A DNA stretch of 10,236 bases from Acidobacteriota bacterium. GTDB taxonomy: Bacteria > Acidobacteriota > Terriglobia > Versatilivoradales > Versatilivoraceae. This document shows positions 6,969 to 10,236 of this stretch, one piece after another. Within the stretch, counting starts at the first letter, position 1; each line of letters opens with the position of its first letter. The notes under the pieces were generated by a model, which made no database searches, was not told the DNA's origin, and was given only the letters and a program-made list of their open reading frames with translations. The DNA lies in the NCBI GenBank assembly GCA_026706225.1, contig JAPOZE010000168.1, positions 1 to 10,236 of the forward strand, in the 5' to 3' direction. The translations under genes and the position numbers were made by a program.

Positions 6969-7331
6969 CTAACCTCGGCGGTGGTTTCGATTTCGGTTCC
7001 TGCGGGCTGGGGTTCTCGCGGGCTGCTTGCGGTTTCCCTCCGGCACGGGTTCGGATTCGGAAAGGAAGACCACGGTCTGAAAACTGGCAATCTCGAACCG
7101 CCGGCGGCATCTCCCGTTCTGGCAGCCGACCATGTCGTCGATGCGGACCAGGTAGGACTGAGCCTTGGTGAACCGCCGGCGGTCCTCTGAAGACGCGCCG
7201 CCCGGCAGGAACTTCTTTTTGAGGCGCTGCCGCCAGCGCACCGCGTACTGAAAGGTGCGGCCGCAGAAGGGGCAGGTCAGACTGGTCGGCTTTCTGACGT
7301 CCTTCTCATCGAAAAAGTCGCTCTCTCGCAT
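6969..7331 (-). CDS. Small Cys-rich zinc-ribbon-like protein of unknown function
   Basis: A 120-residue protein that I do not recognise as a named family. It has one CPFC knuckle (Cys20, Cys23) followed by GRTFQY, a strongly basic amphipathic stretch (RWRQRLKKKF, 32-41), then YLVRIDDMVGCQNGRCRRRF, where Cys70 and Cys75 form a second, wider CxxxxC pair. Four cysteines in two pairs suggest a single structural zinc site, but no catalytic residues are evident. The last 30 residues are Pro/Arg/Asn-rich and probably disordered. The chain is soluble, with no signal peptide or membrane helix. The minus-strand ATG at 7329-7331 has GGAAAAG about seven bases upstream. The gene is convergent with the MDR gene and divergent from larA. 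Patterned cysteines, a plausible start and candidate promoter boxes favour a real gene. A nucleic-acid-binding or regulatory role is possible, but only inferred. Confidence 0.62.
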   Translation of the reverse strand: MRESDFFDEKDVRKPTSLTCPFCGRTFQYAVRWRQRLKKKFLPGGASSEDRRRFTKAQSYLVRIDDMVGCQNGRCRRRFEIASFQTVVFLSESEPVPEGNRKQPARTPARRNRNRNHRRG

Positions 7332-7391
7332 GGCATCTTTTCCGCGGGTTACGGGCCGCCCAATGCGGTCCGAGCAGCTTCGACTGCGATT

Positions 7392-7408
7392 CCTTCACCA
7401 GGTGAAGG
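7392..7408. repeat. Perfect 8+8 inverted repeat (possible operator or RNA hairpin)
   Basis: CCTTCACC and GGTGAAGG flank a single central A. The repeat lies between the divergent Cys-rich and larA genes, 61 bases upstream of the Cys-rich start and inside its probable leader RNA. The two-fold symmetry suits a dimeric DNA-binding regulator. As RNA it would form a six-pair stem with a five-base loop. No T-run follows on either strand, so a terminator is unlikely. Confidence 0.5.
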
Positions 7409-7450
7409 CCGGGCCGTCCCTCCCGGGACTCCGACCAGGGTCCGAATCAA

Positions 7451-7477
7451 AGTATAATAAGCACCCGAGCGGGTCAA
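7451..7477 (-). promoter_or_regulatory. Candidate promoter for the Cys-rich gene
   Basis: On the minus strand TTGACC (7477-7472) and TATACT (7456-7451) each match five of six consensus bases, separated by 15 bases, which is two short of the optimum. Transcription would start near 7444 and give a leader of about 113 bases that contains the 8+8 inverted repeat. Confidence 0.35.
7453..7458 (+). promoter_or_regulatory. Candidate -10 box for larA
   Basis: A perfect TATAAT lies about 120 bases before the larA ATG. A -35 is weak: CCGACC at 7431-7436, spacing 16, three of six matches. It shares bases with the opposing minus-strand box, so the two promoters would compete. Confidence 0.35.
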
Positions 7478-7565
7478 CATTGCATTGGGCATCGCTTCCA
7501 TTCGCGCCCGAATGGCCGCGGGCCCGGTTAAGCGGTCCAACAACACGGCGATCTTGGGAATCTCT

Positions 7566-7572
7566 GGAGAGG
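7566..7572 (+). promoter_or_regulatory. Ribosome binding site deciding the larA start
   Basis: GGAGAGG ends two bases before ATG 7575; its GGAG core is five bases from the start codon. This favours ATG 7575 over the open-frame ATG at 7485, whose extra 30 residues do not resemble the family. Confidence 0.6.
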
Positions 7573-7574
7573 AC

Positions 7575-8858
7575 ATGAAGGTAACACTGGCCTACGGAAA
7601 AAATGGACTGGAAGTGGATTTTCCGGAACGGGGAGTCGAAGTCATCGAGCCCCGGTTCGTGAAGGGACTGGAGGATGAAGCCGCCTCCCTTCTTCATGCG
7701 CTTCAGCATCCGGTGGCCGCGGCTCCGCTGCGCGAGTTGGCCACGGCCGATACCTCGGTGGCCATCATTTTTCCGGACCGCACCCGGGCCATGCCGAGCG
7801 ACAGGGTGCTGCCGATCGTGCTGTCCGAACTGGACCCGGTCCCGAAAGATAACATCACCTTGATCAACGCCGTCGGCACCCACCGGTCCAACACGCCCCA
7901 GGAACTCGAAGCCATGCTGGGGCGCGAGATCCTGGACAACTACCGCATCGTGCAACACCAGCCCCGGGATCGGTCCAGCATGGTTCATCTCGGCGCCAGC
8001 CGATACGGCAACCAGGTCTGGGTCAACAAGGATTTCGTGCAGGCCCGGCTCAAGATCCTGACAGGATTCATCGAGCCCCACCTGTTTGCGGGATTTTCGG
8101 GGGGACCCAAGGCGGTTTTGCTGGGAGTGGGAGCCTTCGAGAGCATCCTGCGAAACCACTCGGCTCCCATGATCGACAACCCCAATGCCACTTGGGGAGA
8201 GACCGTCAACAACCCCATCTACCGGGAGATGTCGGAAATTGCCGCCCTGGTCCGGCCGGACTTCATCGTCAACGTCACCCTCAACAAGAACCGGGAAATT
8301 ACCGGTGTCTTCGCGGGAGACTGGAAGGAGGCCCACGAGGAGGGATGCCGATTTGCACGAGAATCGGTCATGCGACCGGTGGAGCAACCCTTCGACGTGG
8401 TCGTGACCACCAATTCGGGGTTCCCCCTGGACCTGAATCTCTACCAGGCCGTCAAGGGCATGTCGGCCGCCGCCCGCATCGTCAAGCCGGGGGGAACCAT
8501 TATCATGGCTTCAGAGTGCTGCGACGGTCTGCCTTCCGAGGGACCCTTCGGCCAATTGCTGCGCTCCGGAGGGTCTCCCGCCGAGGTGCTCTCCAACATT
8601 CACAACCAAACCGAGACCATTCAGGATCAATGGCAGGTTCAGATCCTGGCCAAAATCCTGATGAAGTCAAAGGCCTACCTCTATTCCACCCTGCCCGACT
8701 CCGATGTCCTGGCCGCCCACCTCAAGCCGGTCCGGGACATTGGCGGCCTGGTGAGGCGGCTGCAGGCGGCTACGGGTCCGGACTGCCGCATCGCCGTGCT
8801 CCCCGAAGGCCCGCAGACCGTCCCCTACGTCACCGAAAAGGTCCTCTCCCACGCCTGA
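7575..8858 (+). CDS. larA: LarA-family nickel-pincer racemase/epimerase
   Basis: A 427-residue protein of the LarA family. In Lactiplantibacillus plantarum, LarA interconverts D- and L-lactate using a nickel-pincer nucleotide. All family active-site elements are visible at matching spacing: DRTRAMP (Asp68, Arg71), GTHRSNT (His103), EPHLFAGFSGGPK (His169, Lys179), and His195 in NHSAP. They correspond to Asp72, Arg75, the general bases His108 and His174, the cofactor-attachment Lys184 and the nickel ligand His200 of the L. plantarum enzyme. The intervals His169-Lys179 and Lys179-His195 (10 and 16) equal those in LarA. A second domain with NSGFPLDLNLYQAVKG follows. The substrate need not be lactate: the family contains homologues acting on other 2-hydroxyacids. 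The cofactor-making larB, larC and larE genes are absent from the window. The product should be cytoplasmic. The TGA lies 14 bases from the end of the convergent Nramp-like gene. Confidence 0.87.
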   Translation: MKVTLAYGKNGLEVDFPERGVEVIEPRFVKGLEDEAASLLHALQHPVAAAPLRELATADTSVAIIFPDRTRAMPSDRVLPIVLSELDPVPKDNITLINAVGTHRSNTPQELEAMLGREILDNYRIVQHQPRDRSSMVHLGASRYGNQVWVNKDFVQARLKILTGFIEPHLFAGFSGGPKAVLLGVGAFESILRNHSAPMIDNPNATWGETVNNPIYREMSEIAALVRPDFIVNVTLNKNREITGVFAGDWKEAHEEGCRFARESVMRPVEQPFDVVVTTNSGFPLDLNLYQAVKGMSAAARIVKPGGTIIMASECCDGLPSEGPFGQLLRSGGSPAEVLSNIHNQTETIQDQWQVQILAKILMKSKAYLYSTLPDSDVLAAHLKPVRDIGGLVRRLQAATGPDCRIAVLPEGPQTVPYVTEKVLSHA

Positions 8859-8872
8859 CGAGACCGGGTCGC

Positions 8873-10236
8873 CTATTTCAGGCCCGCGATTCGCTGAATG
8901 AAGGAATAGCCCATCACCAGGGCCATGACCAGGGCTGAGATCCACAGGGCCAGGGTCACCCACGCGCCGGGAAGGACCTCTTGCGGCATGTGGCGGTAGC
9001 GCAGGTAGACCGTGTAGAAGGCAATGACAGGCAACATGATGGCCTGGGCCGCACCACCGATGATGACCATCATCACCGGCGCCTGCAGAAACATGAAGTA
9101 AAGGGAGGGCACGAAGAGAAGGATGACCACGAACAGCCGGGTCACCCGCAGCCGCTTGGCGTAGTCGGTCTTGTCGTAGAGCCTGAGGATGCCGGCAAAA
9201 TCGGCGAAGACCCGGCTGTGGGCGGCCGTGGCGGCGAAGATGGTGGAGTAGAGGACGGCGAAGGCGCCCACCAGGAAGAGCGGCAGCGACCAGGGCCCCA
9301 TGGTTTCGGTGTACATGGTGGAAAGGACCCGAACCATCTCGGAGCCCTGGGGCAGGAGTCCCCGTCCGTGCAGGATCCCCGCTCCCAGAAAGTAGAAGGC
9401 CACCGTGGCGAAGGTGTAGATGACCATGGAATTGCCGACGTCGACTCCCATGACCCGAATCCATCCGCCGGCTCTCTCCCGCCAGGCCGGGCTGCCGTCT
9501 CGAGGGCCGCTGTAGCGGGCATACCCTTTCTCCAGGCACCAGTAGGGATAGGCCACCAGCTCGGTGGCTCCCACTCCGGTGATGCCGAAAGCGGCCACGG
9601 CGGTGATGAGCCCCCCTTCCGGAAGCTGGAACGAAAGTCCCGAAACGACCTGGGACCAGGAAAAGTACTGGGGCAGCTTGAACATCAGGAAGGCGCAACT
9701 GACAGTCAGAACGGTAAAGCAGACCACCAGCCCCATGGAGACCCTCTCCACCACCCAGTAGCGCCCCCCGATGAGCAGGACAACCGTCACCAGGTTCACC
9801 ACCCACACCCAGACACCGATGGGAACCGCGGGAACCAGCCGGTTGAGCACCTCGGAAACGCCTCCCAGCATCCCGCCCACCTGAAGGAGCGTAAACATGA
9901 CCATCAGGAACCAGGCCCAGACCAGCCAGGAGGCCCTCAGACGGGGACCCGGGGCCCGGTCGAAGGCCTCCAGGGTGGTTTCACCGGTGCCTATGGCATG
10001 CCGTCCCAGCTCGTTCTGAACCACCACCTTGATGAAGCAGCTCAGAATGATCAGCCACAGGAGCGTGTAGCCGACCTCGGCTCCCAGCACCGTGGTGGCG
10101 ATCAACTCGCCGGAGCCGACGATGCCGCTGGCGAGAATCAGGCCCGGACCGATCCGGCGGAATATACTGGTAAGGGTGCGAGGGGGATCCTCGATGTTTT
10201 CGGGACGAAGCTGGTAGGGATCGGAGAGGTTCTGGT
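8873..10236 (-). CDS. Divergent Nramp-like metal transporter, N-terminus cut by window edge
   Basis: Multi-helix membrane protein; at least 453 residues are visible and the start lies right of the window. The frame continues upstream of the in-frame TTG at 10105 with IFRRIGPGLILASGIVGSGE, so that TTG is internal. The fold is Nramp-like: GPG at the start of helix 1, QNELGRHAIGTGETTLEAF in helix 3, and an acidic-aromatic helix 6. Classical Nramp proteins bind Mn2+ or Fe2+ with DPGN in helix 1 and MPH in helix 6. Here these are GSGEL (10103-10117) and GVGATELVAYPYWCLEKGY (Glu at 9560-9562). The protein therefore belongs to a divergent branch and its ion is uncertain. About ten to eleven hydrophobic helices are evident. 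It is convergent with larA; a nickel link is conceivable but not shown. Confidence 0.82.
   Translation of the reverse strand, partial: QNLSDPYQLRPENIEDPPRTLTSIFRRIGPGLILASGIVGSGELIATTVLGAEVGYTLLWLIILSCFIKVVVQNELGRHAIGTGETTLEAFDRAPGPRLRASWLVWAWFLMVMFTLLQVGGMLGGVSEVLNRLVPAVPIGVWVWVVNLVTVVLLIGGRYWVVERVSMGLVVCFTVLTVSCAFLMFKLPQYFSWSQVVSGLSFQLPEGGLITAVAAFGITGVGATELVAYPYWCLEKGYARYSGPRDGSPAWRERAGGWIRVMGVDVGNSMVIYTFATVAFYFLGAGILHGRGLLPQGSEMVRVLSTMYTETMGPWSLPLFLVGAFAVLYSTIFAATAAHSRVFADFAGILRLYDKTDYAKRLRVTRLFVVILLFVPSLYFMFLQAPVMMVIIGGAAQAIMLPVIAFYTVYLRYRHMPQEVLPGAWVTLALWISALVMALVMGYSFIQRIAGLK

Noticed and set aside
7395..8387. A 330-codon minus-strand open frame opposite larA
   Set aside because: It is antisense to a gene with full LarA active-site motifs; the composition is typical of an antisense shadow in GC-rich DNA.
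8667..9806. A 379-codon open frame on the minus strand overlapping the Nramp-like gene
   Set aside because: It is a frame-shifted shadow of the transporter with Gly/Arg/His/Pro-rich, non-hydrophobic composition. The overlapping frame has clear membrane helices and family motifs.

Overview
High-GC bacterial chromosomal DNA with dense gene packing and no tRNA, rRNA, insertion sequence, phage gene or CRISPR array. The gene set suggests a GC-rich environmental bacterium: a split-subunit Mrp antiporter, a NatAB-type ABC exporter, a LarA-family enzyme and a divergent Nramp-like transporter. Acidobacteriota or a similar soil or marine lineage would fit, but this is a guess from gene content and base composition, not from a marker gene.

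Positions 1-3461 (minus strand) hold an eight-gene Mrp/Mnh cation:proton antiporter operon. It reads right to left as mnhE, mnhF, mnhG, a DUF4040 subunit, an MbhE-like subunit, mnhB, mnhC and mnhD; mnhD runs off the left edge. Every junction overlaps by 1-11 bases, which suggests strong translational coupling. The two pieces that form the C-terminal end of MrpA in classical systems are separate small genes here, and no NuoL-like MrpA body lies between mnhE and mnhD. About 240 bases with a TATAAT-like box on the minus strand separate this operon from the rightward genes.

Positions 3698-6910 (plus strand) encode an ABC transporter pair of the NatA/NatB type (ATPase, then ABC-2 permease, ATGA overlap). 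A zinc-independent quinone-oxidoreductase-like MDR protein follows 37 bases later. The divergent pairing of Mrp with a NatAB-like exporter suggests a Na+/pH homeostasis neighbourhood, although the NatAB substrate is not proven by sequence.

Positions 6969-10236 contain a small, unrecognised Cys-rich (zinc-ribbon-like) protein on the minus strand, divergent from a LarA-type gene with all the nickel-pincer catalytic residues in place. The 243-base gap between these two genes holds overlapping promoter-like boxes at its centre and a perfect 8+8 inverted repeat. Convergent to larA, 14 bases away, is an Nramp-like transporter that runs off the right edge. Its usual metal-binding motifs in membrane helices 1 and 6 are replaced by Gly/Glu motifs.

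No wholly new system is evident. The most interesting items are the Nramp-like protein with a rewritten metal site, the Cys-rich orphan with its palindromic leader, and the dispersed MrpA C-terminal modules.
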